NCBI GenBank assembly: GCA_014804005.1
Contig: JAAVAP010000026.1
Coordinates: forward strand, 1 to 64,000
Direction: 5' to 3'
DNA: 64,000 bases
DNA from: Treponema sp.
Lineage (GTDB): Bacteria; Spirochaetota; Spirochaetia; Treponematales; Treponemataceae
Under the pieces are notes generated by a model. It did no database searches, had not been told where the DNA came from, and saw only the letters and a program-made list of their open reading frames with translations. Made by a program: the position numbers and the translations under genes. Below are positions 8,088 to 17,100 of the stretch, piece after piece (positions within the stretch are counted from its first letter, which is position 1; the number at the start of each line of letters is the position of its first letter).

Positions 8088-9467
8088 ATGAAAAATGAAA
8101 TCAAAGAAAACTCACGGCAATCGTTTTTAAAAACCGTTTTGCAAATCGCAATACCTGTTTCTCTTCAGGCACTGATTGCGAATTCGCTTGGAATGGTTGA
8201 CCAAATCATGATTGGGCAGCTTGGAGAAGTGTGCGTCACGGCAGTAAGCTTGGGCGGAAGACCTTGCTTCATCTTGATTTTTGCGCTTGGCGGAATTTGC
8301 GCGGCCGCTTCAATTTTTGCAAGTCAGGCAGAAGGCGCAGGCGACAAGGCACAGCATTCTAAAATAATGAAAGCCTCCATTGCAGGATGTTTTCTTTGCG
8401 TTGTGCCGTTTTTTGTTTTGTCGTTTTTCTTTCCGTCCTTTACGCTCACATTTTTCACTTCCGATTCTGCCGTAATTCAAAAAGGTTCGATTTACTTGAA
8501 AATCGTTTCCACAAGTTATTTTGCGGAAATTATTTTACTGTCCGCTTCGGCAATTCTGCGGGCAACGGGAAATGCGAAAGTGCCGCTTGTCACAGGATTT
8601 GTTTCTGTTGTGACCAACACCGCCTTGAACGCGATTTTAATTTTCGGGCATTTTGGATTTCCTGCAATGGGCGAACGCGGTGCGGCATTTGCCACGGTGA
8701 TTGCGCGTTTTTTGGAGGCAGCAATTTTGATTATTTTCATGATTGCAAAAAAACACCCCGCTTCAATCGAAAAGGCGTTCGGCGCAAAATGCGAAAAATC
8801 ATTTTTGCGAAATTTTTTCATAACAGCACTCCCCGCAATCGGGAACGAACTTTTATGGGCAATTGGAGACGCGGCGTATTCTGCGATATACGGCCATTTG
8901 GGAACATTTTCACTTGCCTCAATGACGCTCACCTTTCCAGTGCAAGGACTTTCCGTCGGATTTTTTTCAGGACTTTCCACATCGGCGGCAATTATCATCG
9001 GAAACAATCTCGGCTCCGGTAAATTTGACGAGGCGTATAAAAACTCATGGCATCTTATAAAGTATTCGGTGCTTGGCTGCATCGTGATGTCGGCATTTTT
9101 ATGCTTTGCGAGAGGATTTTATGTCAATCTCTACGAAGTTGATGATGCAGTGAAAACTGTTGTCAGTGATTTGCTCTTGATTTTTTCGGCATACCTCCCA
9201 GTAAAAGTTTTGAACATGGTTGTGGGAAGCGGAATCATTCGAAGCGGCGGCGAAACAAAATACACGCTTTTTTTGGATGTTGTCGGCACGTACGCAATTG
9301 GGCTTCCGCTCGGGATAATCTCGGCATTTGTATTCAAACTTCCAATGCAAGCGGTCTACGCGATTTTGTCGATAGAAGAAATTTGGCGGCTTGTAATGGG
9401 ACTTCGCCGCGTAAAGATGAAAAAATGGATAAAACAAGTTTACGCGAAAAATAGTAGCACAAATTGA
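8088..9467 (+). CDS. MATE-family multidrug/organic-cation exporter
   Basis: A 459-residue protein with twelve predicted membrane helices in two repeats, typical of the MATE family that exports drugs or metabolites with Na+ or H+. The family hallmark is visible at the start: IAIPVSLQALIANSLGMVDQI (about residues 19-39), and the equivalent in the second half, ALPAIGNELLWAIGDAAYS (about residues 247-265). It diverges from trpR and is followed after 31 bases by a TrmB-type regulator. Both genes carry the same operator-like element upstream, and the second copy overlaps the last six codons of this gene. Regulation by the TrmB protein is likely. Substrate unknown. Confidence 0.9.
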   Translation: MKNEIKENSRQSFLKTVLQIAIPVSLQALIANSLGMVDQIMIGQLGEVCVTAVSLGGRPCFILIFALGGICAAASIFASQAEGAGDKAQHSKIMKASIAGCFLCVVPFFVLSFFFPSFTLTFFTSDSAVIQKGSIYLKIVSTSYFAEIILLSASAILRATGNAKVPLVTGFVSVVTNTALNAILIFGHFGFPAMGERGAAFATVIARFLEAAILIIFMIAKKHPASIEKAFGAKCEKSFLRNFFITALPAIGNELLWAIGDAAYSAIYGHLGTFSLASMTLTFPVQGLSVGFFSGLSTSAAIIIGNNLGSGKFDEAYKNSWHLIKYSVLGCIVMSAFLCFARGFYVNLYEVDDAVKTVVSDLLLIFSAYLPVKVLNMVVGSGIIRSGGETKYTLFLDVVGTYAIGLPLGIISAFVFKLPMQAVYAILSIEEIWRLVMGLRRVKMKKWIKQVYAKNSSTN

Positions 9468-9492
9468 CATACTAAAATATTTTTTATACCAT
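9447..9492 (+). promoter_or_regulatory. Operator/promoter element, copy 2 (before trmB-like gene), leaderless
   Basis: Second copy of the 33-base element (9447-9479), embedded in the 3' end of the MATE coding region; the MATE stop codon lies inside its TTGACA (9464-9469). A 17-base spacer leads to TACCAT (9487-9492), six bases before the ATG at 9499. Confidence 0.6.
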
Positions 9493-9498
9493 AAAATT

Positions 9499-10329
9499 AT
9501 GGAAGAAGAACTTGTTTTGAATCTGCAAAGTTTAGGTTTTTCAAAATTGGAAGCGGAAGTGTACGTTTCGCTTGTGCAAGGAAAAAGCATGAGCGGCTAC
9601 GCGATCGCAAAAGTTTTGAACAAAACCCGCCCCGCAGTTTACAACGCATTGGACAATTTGCTTGAAAAAGGATTTGTGAATTTTGTGCAGGGAAAAATCG
9701 GCACGGAATATGTTGCCGTTGAACCCGAACTTTTGCTTTCGGACATTTCGCGCAAAGTGACCGGGGCGGCTGGAAACGCGAAAAAAATTTTCAAAGAATT
9801 GAATTCAAAAAAGGCAACTCCACGTTTTGAAAACATTGAAGGAAAATCAAATTTGCTCAGCACGGCAAACAGAATCATCATGAGCGCGCGCAAAGAAATT
9901 TTGATGAATTCTTCGATGCCGCTTGAACCGCTCTACGCCTCGCTCAAAGAAGCCGCCCGCCAAAAAGTGCGCATAATTTTGTTCAGCTGGCAAAACATTG
10001 ACACGCTTGGCTTGCCGATAGAATTATATTCAAATTTTGAAGGCACAGATTTTTGCAGCGAAGAGCGGCTGTTTTTGGTTGCGGATTTGAAGCGGTGCGT
10101 CATCGGGAGCAACGACACATCGACTTTCATTCCACACAAAAAGATTACAAAAAAACTTCCGACGGGCGAAAAAGATTTTTTGGGAATGACAAGCACAAAT
10201 CGCCTTTTAGTGAATATGGTGACCGAGCACATTCACTTTGACATTTACCTTCACAAACTCAAACGCAAAAGACGGCTCGTCTTCACGGACGACATTCGAC
10301 TTCATTCGCTGATGGAGCGCGGAATATAA
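9499..10329 (+). CDS. TrmB-family transcriptional regulator
   Basis: A 276-residue regulator. Residues about 1-75 form the TrmB winged helix: LQSLGFSKLEAEVYVSLVQG, then SGYAIAKVLNKTRPAVYNALD. A coiled linker follows, and residues about 110-270 resemble the C-terminal effector domain of TrmB-like proteins with a PLD-like fold (FENIEGKSNLLSTANRIIMSARKEILMN, cut here as two blocks). Such proteins sense small ligands and repress or activate neighbouring transport genes. The shared operator in front of this gene and of the MATE gene implies autoregulation plus control of export. The start codon lies six bases after the -10 box with no ribosome-binding site, so the transcript is predicted leaderless. 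Confidence 0.85.
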   Translation: MEEELVLNLQSLGFSKLEAEVYVSLVQGKSMSGYAIAKVLNKTRPAVYNALDNLLEKGFVNFVQGKIGTEYVAVEPELLLSDISRKVTGAAGNAKKIFKELNSKKATPRFENIEGKSNLLSTANRIIMSARKEILMNSSMPLEPLYASLKEAARQKVRIILFSWQNIDTLGLPIELYSNFEGTDFCSEERLFLVADLKRCVIGSNDTSTFIPHKKITKKLPTGEKDFLGMTSTNRLLVNMVTEHIHFDIYLHKLKRKRRLVFTDDIRLHSLMERGI

Positions 10330-10364
10330 ATTTTTTTCACCTGTAAAAAATTTAAGGAAAACCA

Positions 10365-11363
10365 TCACGCGAAAAAGCAGCGCACTTTTTGCCCTGCCCC
10401 CACATCGTGAAATTGCGGCATTTCAGAAAAGCATTCTTTTTGCGCCACGGGGCATCTGTGCGCGAACGGGCAGGAATTTTCTTTTTGCAAAGTCGTCTTC
10501 ACTTCAAGCGAAGATTTTTCTTTTTTGCTTTCCGTCATCGCGCCTTCAAAAAGCAATTTCGTGTACGGATGCTTTGCCGTCTTGAACAAATCCTGCGCGG
10601 GAGCTTGCTCCACAATCACGCCTCGATACATCACGGCGATTGTGTCACAAAACCAGCAGGCGACTTTCAAATCATGCGTGATAAAAACGAAACTCAAATT
10701 TTTCTTTTGACGCAAATCGCAAAGCAGTTTCAAAATCTGTCCTTGAATCGAAACATCGAGCGCGCTCACAACTTCGTCGCAAATCAAAATTTCGGGACTC
10801 ATTATCAGCCCGCGCGCAATGGAAATGCGCTGGCGTTGGCCGCCGGAAAATTCCGAAGGATGCCTGTACAAATCATTTTCGGAAAGCCCCACTTCCTGAA
10901 TCGTTTTTGAAGCGAGCGCGAAAATTTCGTCCTTGGAATTTTTTGCGAATCTAAAAGCGTCCGTCAAAATCGAAAGCACGCTCATGCGCGGATTGAGCGA
11001 GCGCGATGGATCTTGGAAAATATATTTTACCTTTTGCCTGTATTCCGCAAGACGCGCCCTTGAGAATGTTCCGACTTCCTCGCCGAGAATTTTTCCGCCG
11101 TCATCGCGCGCGGCGTTCTCCTTTTCGCCGCCGAAATAAAAAATCTTTCCGCTTGTGGCTTCGTACATTCTCACGAGCAAGCGCGCTGTGGTGGTTTTTC
11201 CGCAGCCCGATTCGCCCACCAAGCCCAAAGTTTCGCCGCGAGCCAAGTCGAACGAAACGTCGTTCACGGCGTAGACATTTTGATTTTTTTTCGCGAAAAA
11301 TCCAGCTTCGAGCGAAAAAGTTTTATAAAGATTTTGCGCGGAAAGAATTGTATTTTCGGACAT
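10365..11363 (-). CDS. Oligopeptide/dipeptide ABC transporter ATPase (OppF/DppF type)
   Basis: A 332-residue ATPase with Walker A GESGCGKTT (near residue 53), signature FSGGQRQRISIA and Walker B ILICDE followed by VVSALD, where the usual Pro after DE is Val. The C-terminal cysteine-rich CPFAHRCPVAQKEC is the oligopeptide-transporter C-terminal domain. It forms a heterodimer with an OppD-type ATPase, here the fused protein encoded immediately upstream (41-base gap). I chose the ATG at 11363 because AGAGGA precedes it. The pair energises peptide import, although no binding protein or OppB-type permease is encoded in this window. Confidence 0.9.
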   Translation of the reverse strand: MSENTILSAQNLYKTFSLEAGFFAKKNQNVYAVNDVSFDLARGETLGLVGESGCGKTTTARLLVRMYEATSGKIFYFGGEKENAARDDGGKILGEEVGTFSRARLAEYRQKVKYIFQDPSRSLNPRMSVLSILTDAFRFAKNSKDEIFALASKTIQEVGLSENDLYRHPSEFSGGQRQRISIARGLIMSPEILICDEVVSALDVSIQGQILKLLCDLRQKKNLSFVFITHDLKVACWFCDTIAVMYRGVIVEQAPAQDLFKTAKHPYTKLLFEGAMTESKKEKSSLEVKTTLQKENSCPFAHRCPVAQKECFSEMPQFHDVGAGQKVRCFFA

Positions 11364-11404
11364 GGCATTTCCTCTATGTAAAAATTTAATTGCGAAGCTC
11401 CGTT

Positions 11405-13567
11405 TCAATTTTTCGAAAAATTATTTTCGATATGGCACGAATAATTTTCCTCGTCGCATTCGGCCTTCGCGAAAGAACATCGCGGAGCAAAAGGACAGCC
11501 TGGAGGCGGATTTTTTGGATCGACGACCTTTCCCGAAATCGAAGCGAGCGCGGAGTTCTTGTAATGCTGGCCGAATTTCGGAGAAGCCGCGAGCAAAGCC
11601 TGCGTGTACGGATTTTTTGGCGTGTCGCCGATTTCCTTCGCGCTTCCGCTTTCCATGATTTTTCCGCCGTACATCACGATGATTCTGTCGGAAATTGCGA
11701 GCACCAAATCGATGTCGTGCGAAATAAAAATTATCGAAAGATTTCGCTTTTTGCGCAAATCCAAAAGCAGCGCGACAATCTGCGCCTGAATCGTAACGTC
11801 GAGCGCGGTGGTCGGCTCGTCGGCAATCAGAAGTTCGCAGCCCTGCGCGAGCGCAAGCGCGATTCCAATTCGCTGCAACTGTCCGCCAGAAAATTGGTGC
11901 GGATAATTTTGCAGGCGGCTTTGCGGATCGGGCAAACCGACTTCGCCCAAAATCTTCACCGCTCGTTCGTCCGAATCGGCGCGGGAAATTTTCGGCTCGA
12001 GATTTCTGTAAAGTTCGAAAAAAAGATTTCCGATATTTTGAAGCGGATCAAACGAACGCCCCGGCTCTTGCAAAATCAGCGCGATTCGCCTTCCGCGATA
12101 CGGGCGCAATTCGTTCTGCGAAAGCGATGTGAGTTCCGTGCCGTCAAAAAATATTTTTCCGCGCAAAGCGGCGTTCGCAGGAAGCAATCCCGGAATCGCC
12201 GTCGTGCTCACCGATTTTCCGCTGCCTGATTCTCCGACGATTCCCAAAATCTCGCCGCGCTTCACTTGATATGAAATGCCGCGCACCGCGTGAATTATCG
12301 AAAGTTTGGAATCTTGCGCCGGCGAAAAACTTTCGAAATCCACAAAAAGATTTTTTATTTCAAGAAGCGCGTCATTTTTTTCTTCGCCCGAAAGATTTTG
12401 CGAAGACGATTTTTCCGCATACCCATACCCCGTAGGGGTATCGCCTTGAATTTCCGCTGCATCTATTTTTTCTGGTTTTGCAGGCTTGCGCTTTTTTTTC
12501 CAAGTTTTGAAAATCGCATGATAAGGGTCGAAATAATCGCGCAGAGCGTCGCCGAAAAAATTGAACGCGAGCGTGACGCAAAGCAAAAGCCACACAGGAT
12601 TCAAAAGCCAAGGATAGCGGCGCAAATTGCTCAATGTGGAAATCTCGCGGTTTATCATCGAGCCCCAGCTCACGGAAGGATCTGCGATTCCCAATCCCAA
12701 ATATGAAAGAGTCGTCTCGCTCATGATAAAGCCCGGAATCGAAAGCGCGGTGCTCACGATGAGAAGGCTTGAAATCTGCGGAATGATGTACTTGAAAACA
12801 ATCACGATTGAAGGAATGCCTTCTAGCGAAGCGTTCAAAACGAACTCCTCGCGCTTTATCGAATGAACCATTCCGCGAATTGTGCGCGCGCTTCCAGGCC
12901 AGCCGACCAACGAAAGAATGAGAGTGATTATCATGTACGCGCTTCCGCTGTCCAACTTTGAATTCAAAAGGGAGCGCAAAAACAAAATCAAATACAGCGA
13001 AGGAATCAGCATAAAAAATTCCGCAAAGCGCATTATCGCCCAGTCCGCGTTTCCGCCATAGTAGCCCGCGAAGCCGCCGAAAATTATCGCGAGCACAAGC
13101 GAAATCGCGCTCGCCACAAATCCAATCGTAAGCGAAATGCGGCTTCCGTAAACCATGCGGCTGAACACGTCGCGCCCCAAATTGTCCGCGCCAAAAAGAT
13201 ATGCGGGATAGGCTTCGCCACTCTCGCCTTTTTCCGAAACCGTTCCGAACAAATGCCGCTCGCACGGAATGATTCCCAAAATTTTGTACGGTGCGCCTTT
13301 TACGAAAAAGCGCACTTTGTGCCGTTCGCCCTGAATGTATGCGTACTTCCAATTTATCGTGCTGATTGTGGCGGCTTCTTTCGCGACGATTCCTTCGCGC
13401 GTGATTTTCACATTGGCGGGATGAAACGTGTTGTTTTCGAAAGTCTGCGTGGCAGGATAAGGCGCGATGAATTCCGCGAAAATCATTATCAAGTAAAGGA
13501 ACGCTAAAATCAAGATTCCCGCAAAAGCGAGCGGCCGAGTTTTAAGATAGCGAAAGAATTTTTTCAT
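11405..13567 (-). CDS. Peptide ABC transporter permease-ATPase fusion (OppC-OppD)
   Basis: A 720-residue fusion. Residues about 1-325 are an OppC/DppC permease: one N-terminal membrane helix, a periplasmic insertion (about 40-125), the conserved GADNLGRDVFSRMVYG, and five more helices with the EAA-type loop near LEGIPS. After a linker (about 325-375) comes an OppD ATPase with Walker A GESGSGKS, signature FSGGQLQRIGIA, Walker B LLIADEP and the C-terminal CPFAPRCSFAKAEC. The fusion and the downstream OppF-type gene supply three of the five usual subunits. OppB and OppA types are missing here. A TATAAT lies eight bases before the ATG with no ribosome-binding site, so the message may have almost no leader. 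Confidence 0.9.
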   Translation of the reverse strand: MKKFFRYLKTRPLAFAGILILAFLYLIMIFAEFIAPYPATQTFENNTFHPANVKITREGIVAKEAATISTINWKYAYIQGERHKVRFFVKGAPYKILGIIPCERHLFGTVSEKGESGEAYPAYLFGADNLGRDVFSRMVYGSRISLTIGFVASAISLVLAIIFGGFAGYYGGNADWAIMRFAEFFMLIPSLYLILFLRSLLNSKLDSGSAYMIITLILSLVGWPGSARTIRGMVHSIKREEFVLNASLEGIPSIVIVFKYIIPQISSLLIVSTALSIPGFIMSETTLSYLGLGIADPSVSWGSMINREISTLSNLRRYPWLLNPVWLLLCVTLAFNFFGDALRDYFDPYHAIFKTWKKKRKPAKPEKIDAAEIQGDTPTGYGYAEKSSSQNLSGEEKNDALLEIKNLFVDFESFSPAQDSKLSIIHAVRGISYQVKRGEILGIVGESGSGKSVSTTAIPGLLPANAALRGKIFFDGTELTSLSQNELRPYRGRRIALILQEPGRSFDPLQNIGNLFFELYRNLEPKISRADSDERAVKILGEVGLPDPQSRLQNYPHQFSGGQLQRIGIALALAQGCELLIADEPTTALDVTIQAQIVALLLDLRKKRNLSIIFISHDIDLVLAISDRIIVMYGGKIMESGSAKEIGDTPKNPYTQALLAASPKFGQHYKNSALASISGKVVDPKNPPPGCPFAPRCSFAKAECDEENYSCHIENNFSKN

Positions 13568-13575
13568 TGTAATAT

Positions 13576-13581
13576 ATTATA
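13576..13581 (-). promoter_or_regulatory. Candidate -10 box for the peptide transporter operon
   Basis: TATAAT on the minus strand, eight bases upstream of the ATG at 13567. The -35 region (TAGATT) is weak, so this is a partial promoter call. Confidence 0.4.
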
Positions 13582-13746
13582 GAACATCGGCAAGGAAAAA
13601 TCTAGCCTATTCTTCCTCCGCAAAAACCGGCACGCCGCCCCATGCGCCGAGCATGTAGTTTTCTTCGAGCACCTTGTCAATGCGCACCTGCTCGTCCTCA
13701 AGGCTGCGACTTGAGCCTGTCAAGGTAAAATTCAAATTTCGCCACT

Positions 13747-13774
13747 TTAACAAAATGCTAAAATCTGCTAGACT
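13747..13774 (+). promoter_or_regulatory. Promoter of cysE, leaderless configuration
   Basis: TTAACA (13747-13752), 16-base spacer ending in an extended TGC, then TAGACT (13769-13774). The ATG at 13781 follows after six bases and has no Shine-Dalgarno. Confidence 0.6.
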
Positions 13775-13780
13775 GTTTTT

Positions 13781-14677
13781 ATGTCCGAAAAACCTGAGCA
13801 AATTGAAACTCGCGCGATCCGCAAGATTTTGTCGCATTATAAAAAAGAGGGCCTTTTCATAAACAAGGCGGACGACGAGGTCGAGCTTGACGTAATTTTG
13901 ATTCAAAGCCTGATCGAGAAATTCTTTCGGATTGTATTTCCGGGATTTTTCCGCGAGCGCGATTTTAAAGTCAGCGACCAAGAAATTTATATTTCGGTTT
14001 TGTGCCGCGAAGTGATGCTGATTTTGAACAAGCAGATTTTTTTGGCGTTGAAAAAACTTCCTGAAAATTCTGCGCCGCACGGCGAAAACAATTTCGATGA
14101 AAAAAAATTGCGAGGAAAAGCGCGAGCCATCACGCATGAATTTTTCGGAAGAATTCCGCGCGTTCGGGAATTTTTGGAAACGGACTTGCAGGCGGCGTTC
14201 GACGGCGATCCTGCCGCGTTCGACAAAACCGAAATCATTTTGTCCTATCCCGGATTTTATGCCATCACAGTGAATCGTCTCGCGCACGAAATTTTCGTTT
14301 TGGGCGTGCCGCTCATTCCGCGCATTTTGACTGAGTTCGCGCACAGTCGCACGGGAATCGACATTCATCCCGGCGCGACGATTGGAAAATATTTTTTCAT
14401 CGATCACGGAACTGGAATTGTCATCGGTGAAACTACGGTTATTGGCGAGCATGTTAAAATTTATCAAGGCGTGACTCTCGGCGCGATAAGCACGAACGGC
14501 GGCCAAAAATTAAAAGGCGTGAAGCGGCATCCGACAATCGAGGACAACGTGACGATTTATTCCGGCGCGTCGATTTTGGGCGGCGACACGGTAATTGGAA
14601 AAAATTGCGTCATCGGCGGAAACACGTTCATCACGAAATCAGTCGCGCCGCAAACTACTGTGAGCATAAAAAAATAG
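13781..14677 (+). CDS. cysE: Serine O-acetyltransferase
   Basis: A 298-residue enzyme that acetylates L-serine with acetyl-CoA, the first step of cysteine synthesis. The C-terminal left-handed beta-helix is clear: GIDIHPGATIGKYFFIDHGT (about residues 191-210), GIVIGETTVIGEHVKIYQGV, and a final hexapeptide region near 250-290 ending GGNTFITKSVAP. The catalytic His-Asp pair sits in IDHGTG and upstream DIHPG. The N-terminal 120 residues are helical and longer than in the short EpsC type. The next genes encode a cystine-type amino-acid transporter, so this block probably serves sulfur-amino-acid supply. Confidence 0.92.
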   Translation: MSEKPEQIETRAIRKILSHYKKEGLFINKADDEVELDVILIQSLIEKFFRIVFPGFFRERDFKVSDQEIYISVLCREVMLILNKQIFLALKKLPENSAPHGENNFDEKKLRGKARAITHEFFGRIPRVREFLETDLQAAFDGDPAAFDKTEIILSYPGFYAITVNRLAHEIFVLGVPLIPRILTEFAHSRTGIDIHPGATIGKYFFIDHGTGIVIGETTVIGEHVKIYQGVTLGAISTNGGQKLKGVKRHPTIEDNVTIYSGASILGGDTVIGKNCVIGGNTFITKSVAPQTTVSIKK

Positions 14678-14734
14678 CAGCAAAAAAATCCGCGAGCGCA
14701 GGGTCTTGGGGCGGCGGCTTCAATATGAAAGCAT

Positions 14735-14763
14735 TTGTATATTTTTCGAAAATTCATTATATT
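14735..14763 (+). promoter_or_regulatory. Promoter of the amino-acid ABC permease gene, near-leaderless
   Basis: TTGTAT (14735-14740), 17-base spacer, TATATT (14758-14763), seven bases before the ATG at 14771. There is no Shine-Dalgarno. Confidence 0.5.
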
Positions 14764-14770
14764 ATATTTT

Positions 14771-15445
14771 ATGGACGAGCGACTTTGGAATATTCTTGCT
14801 GATTCGTTTTTTAAGATTCTCATTCCCGGAATAAAAATCACGATTCCGCTCACGATCGTTTCGTTTTCGCTTTCGCTCGTAATCGGAATTTTGGTCGCGC
14901 TCATTCAGTTTGCGAATGTGAAAATTCTCAAAACGATTTCGCGATTTTACATTTGGGTCACTCGCGGCACGCCGATTTTGGTGCAACTTTATGTCGTGTT
15001 TTACGGCTTGCCGAACCTTGGAATTATGATTGATCCGATTCCTGCGGCGATTTTCGTTTTTGCGTTCAACGAAGGCGCGTATTCCGCCGAGACGATGCGA
15101 GCCGCGCTTGAAAGCGTTAGCCCCGGTCAAATCGAAGCGGGCTATTGCGTGGGAATGAGCTATCCGCAAATTATTTGGCACATCGTTTTGCCGCAAGCGT
15201 TCCGCACTGCGTTCCCCCCGCTTTCCAATTCGCTGATTGCGATGGTAAAAGAAACTTCGCTCGCCGCGAACATCACCGTCGCCGAAATGTTCATGGCCAC
15301 GCAAAGAATTGTCGCGCGCACTTACGAGCCGCTCGCGCTTTATATAGAAGTCGCGTTGATTTATCTTGTGTTCTGCACGGTGCTCACTCGGCTTCAACAT
15401 TTTGGCGAAAAGAAGCTGAATGTTTCCGTGGCGAAAACAAATTGA
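14771..15445 (+). CDS. Polar amino-acid ABC transporter permease (HisM/GlnP/TcyB type)
   Basis: A 224-residue inner-membrane permease with about five helices. The family signature is present: VTRGTPILVQLYVVFYGLP (about residues 62-80), the FAFNEGAYSAETMRAALESV stretch, and the EAA loop EAGYCVGMSYPQIIWHIVLP (about 122-141). The ATG at 14771 is preferred; the open frame upstream has no start support. It forms a transporter with the ATPase and binding protein encoded next. Because cysE is immediately upstream and the binding protein resembles FliY/TcyA, cystine is the most likely substrate. Confidence 0.88.
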   Translation: MDERLWNILADSFFKILIPGIKITIPLTIVSFSLSLVIGILVALIQFANVKILKTISRFYIWVTRGTPILVQLYVVFYGLPNLGIMIDPIPAAIFVFAFNEGAYSAETMRAALESVSPGQIEAGYCVGMSYPQIIWHIVLPQAFRTAFPPLSNSLIAMVKETSLAANITVAEMFMATQRIVARTYEPLALYIEVALIYLVFCTVLTRLQHFGEKKLNVSVAKTN

Positions 15446-15466
15446 GGAAATTTTTAAGGAACGAAA

Positions 15467-16216
15467 ATGTCAGATTTTATTTTTAAGGCGCGGGGCGTAA
15501 AAAAATCTTTCGGGGCAAATTTGGTTTTAAACGGAATCGATTTGTCGGTGAAGCGCGGAGACGTGATCGCAATTATCGGGCCGAGCGGCGGCGGAAAGAC
15601 GACGCTTTTGCGCTGCTTGAATTTTTTGGAAAAAGCCGATGAGGGAATTTTGAATTTCGACGGAATGGAATTGAAGATGAATTCAGCGAACAAAAAAAGC
15701 GTAAGGCGTTTTCGGCAAAAAACTGGATTTGTTTTTCAAAATTACAATTTGTTTCAAAACAAAAACGCGCTCGCAAATATCACGCTCGCTTTGACTGTCG
15801 CGCGAAAAATGAAAAAAGATGCCGCCGCCGAAATCGGAAAAAAACTTTTGGTGCGAGTTGGACTTTCCGAAAAAATAAAAAATTATCCGCATGAACTTTC
15901 GGGCGGCCAGCAGCAGCGGCTTGCGATTGCGCGTGCCCTTGCCTGCAATCCTGAAATAATTTTTTTTGACGAGCCGACAAGCGCGCTCGATCCTGAACTT
16001 ACGGGCGAAGTGCTCGAAGTGATGCGCTCGCTCGCCGAAGAAGGAATGACGATGATCATCGTTACGCACGAAATGAGTTTTGCAAAAAATATTTCGACGC
16101 AAACTATTTTTATGGAAGACGGGCAAATCGTGGAAAGCGGCGCGACAAAAGAATTTTTTTCTTCGCCGCAAAAGTCGCGCACAAAAGAATTCCTGAATTC
16201 GATTTTGAACCGATAG
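15467..16216 (+). CDS. Polar amino-acid ABC transporter ATPase (GlnQ/TcyC type)
   Basis: A 249-residue ATPase with Walker A GPSGGGKTT (about residues 38-46), signature LSGGQQQRLAIARALA, Walker B IIFFDEPTSALDPE and the H-loop IIVTHEM. It matches the length and motif order of the GlnQ/HisP/TcyC group. AAGGA precedes the ATG at 15467. It lies 21 bases after the permease gene and 66 before the binding-protein gene, forming one transport operon. Confidence 0.92.
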   Translation: MSDFIFKARGVKKSFGANLVLNGIDLSVKRGDVIAIIGPSGGGKTTLLRCLNFLEKADEGILNFDGMELKMNSANKKSVRRFRQKTGFVFQNYNLFQNKNALANITLALTVARKMKKDAAAEIGKKLLVRVGLSEKIKNYPHELSGGQQQRLAIARALACNPEIIFFDEPTSALDPELTGEVLEVMRSLAEEGMTMIIVTHEMSFAKNISTQTIFMEDGQIVESGATKEFFSSPQKSRTKEFLNSILNR

Positions 16217-16282
16217 AAAATTATTTGAAAAAAGTGTAATATAAAGTTGCAAAAAATGTACATTAGAATGAAGGAGAAGATT

Positions 16283-17080
16283 GTGAAAAGAAATTTTTCG
16301 AATTTAATTTTTGTCGCGGGGATTTTGCTCGCCGCGAATTTGATTTGTTCCTGCCAAAAAAAATCTTCGCTTGATTTGCTCGAACAAATCAAGCAGCGTG
16401 GAGAAATCACTGTTGCGATGGAAGGCGTTTGGTCGCCGTGGACTTATCACGATGAGAATGACGAGCTTGTCGGATTCGATGTGGAAGTCGCCAAGGCGAT
16501 CGCGCAAAAACTCGGCGTTCGCGCAAAATTCGCCGAAGTGGAATGGGACGGAATTTTCGCGGGAATGGATTCAAAGCGTTACGACATCGCGTTGAACGGC
16601 GTGGAAATTACTCCCGAGCGCGAGCAAAAATATGACTTTTCGGTTCCTTACGGCTACATTCACACCGCGCTCATTGTTCGCAACGACAATTCGGATATAA
16701 ATTCTTTCGAAGACTTGAAAGGAAAAGTTTCCACGAATTCGCTTGGCAGCACTTACGCGGATTTGGCGGAAAGTTACGGCGCGAACATTATCACGATTGA
16801 CACGCTTGAAGAAACGATTCAACTTGTAGAACATGGTCGCGCGCACGCCACGCTGAATGCCGACGTCAGTTTTATGGATTACCTCAAAGCGCATCCTGAT
16901 GCGAAAGTTAAAATCGTCGCGCTCACCGAAAACGCCGCGCAAATCGCGATTCCGATTCGCAAGGGAAAAGAAAATGAAACGCTTAAGGCCGCGCTGAATT
17001 CCGCGATTGAAGAACTCCGCGCGGATGGAACGCTTTCTGCGATTTCAGAAAAATATTTTGGAAAAGATATTTCTGAATGA
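16283..17080 (+). CDS. Amino-acid ABC transporter substrate-binding lipoprotein, FliY/TcyA-like
   Basis: A 265-residue periplasmic binding protein of the SBP_bac_3 family. I chose the GTG at 16283, preceded by AAGGAG at 16271, giving a signal peptide that ends in a relaxed spirochaete lipobox (ICSC near residue 23). Blocks such as LVGFDVEVAKAIAQKLGV, EWDGIFAGMDSKRYDIALNG and ITPEREQKYDFSVPY closely resemble the E. coli cystine-binding FliY (TcyJ). With cysE upstream, cystine binding is a reasonable inference. An alternative ATG start at 16247 lacks a ribosome-binding site and would give a poor signal peptide. Confidence 0.88.
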   Translation: MKRNFSNLIFVAGILLAANLICSCQKKSSLDLLEQIKQRGEITVAMEGVWSPWTYHDENDELVGFDVEVAKAIAQKLGVRAKFAEVEWDGIFAGMDSKRYDIALNGVEITPEREQKYDFSVPYGYIHTALIVRNDNSDINSFEDLKGKVSTNSLGSTYADLAESYGANIITIDTLEETIQLVEHGRAHATLNADVSFMDYLKAHPDAKVKIVALTENAAQIAIPIRKGKENETLKAALNSAIEELRADGTLSAISEKYFGKDISE

Positions 17081-17100
17081 TTCGCGTGGCGGAATTTCAT

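Noticed and set aside
13607..14506. Minus-strand frame overlapping cysE, with a plausible-looking tail (GAWGGVPVFAEEE) outside cysE
   Set aside because: Most of it is antisense to cysE. The tail (13607-13780) has no ATG and no ribosome-binding site; it might be a fossil but I cannot support it.
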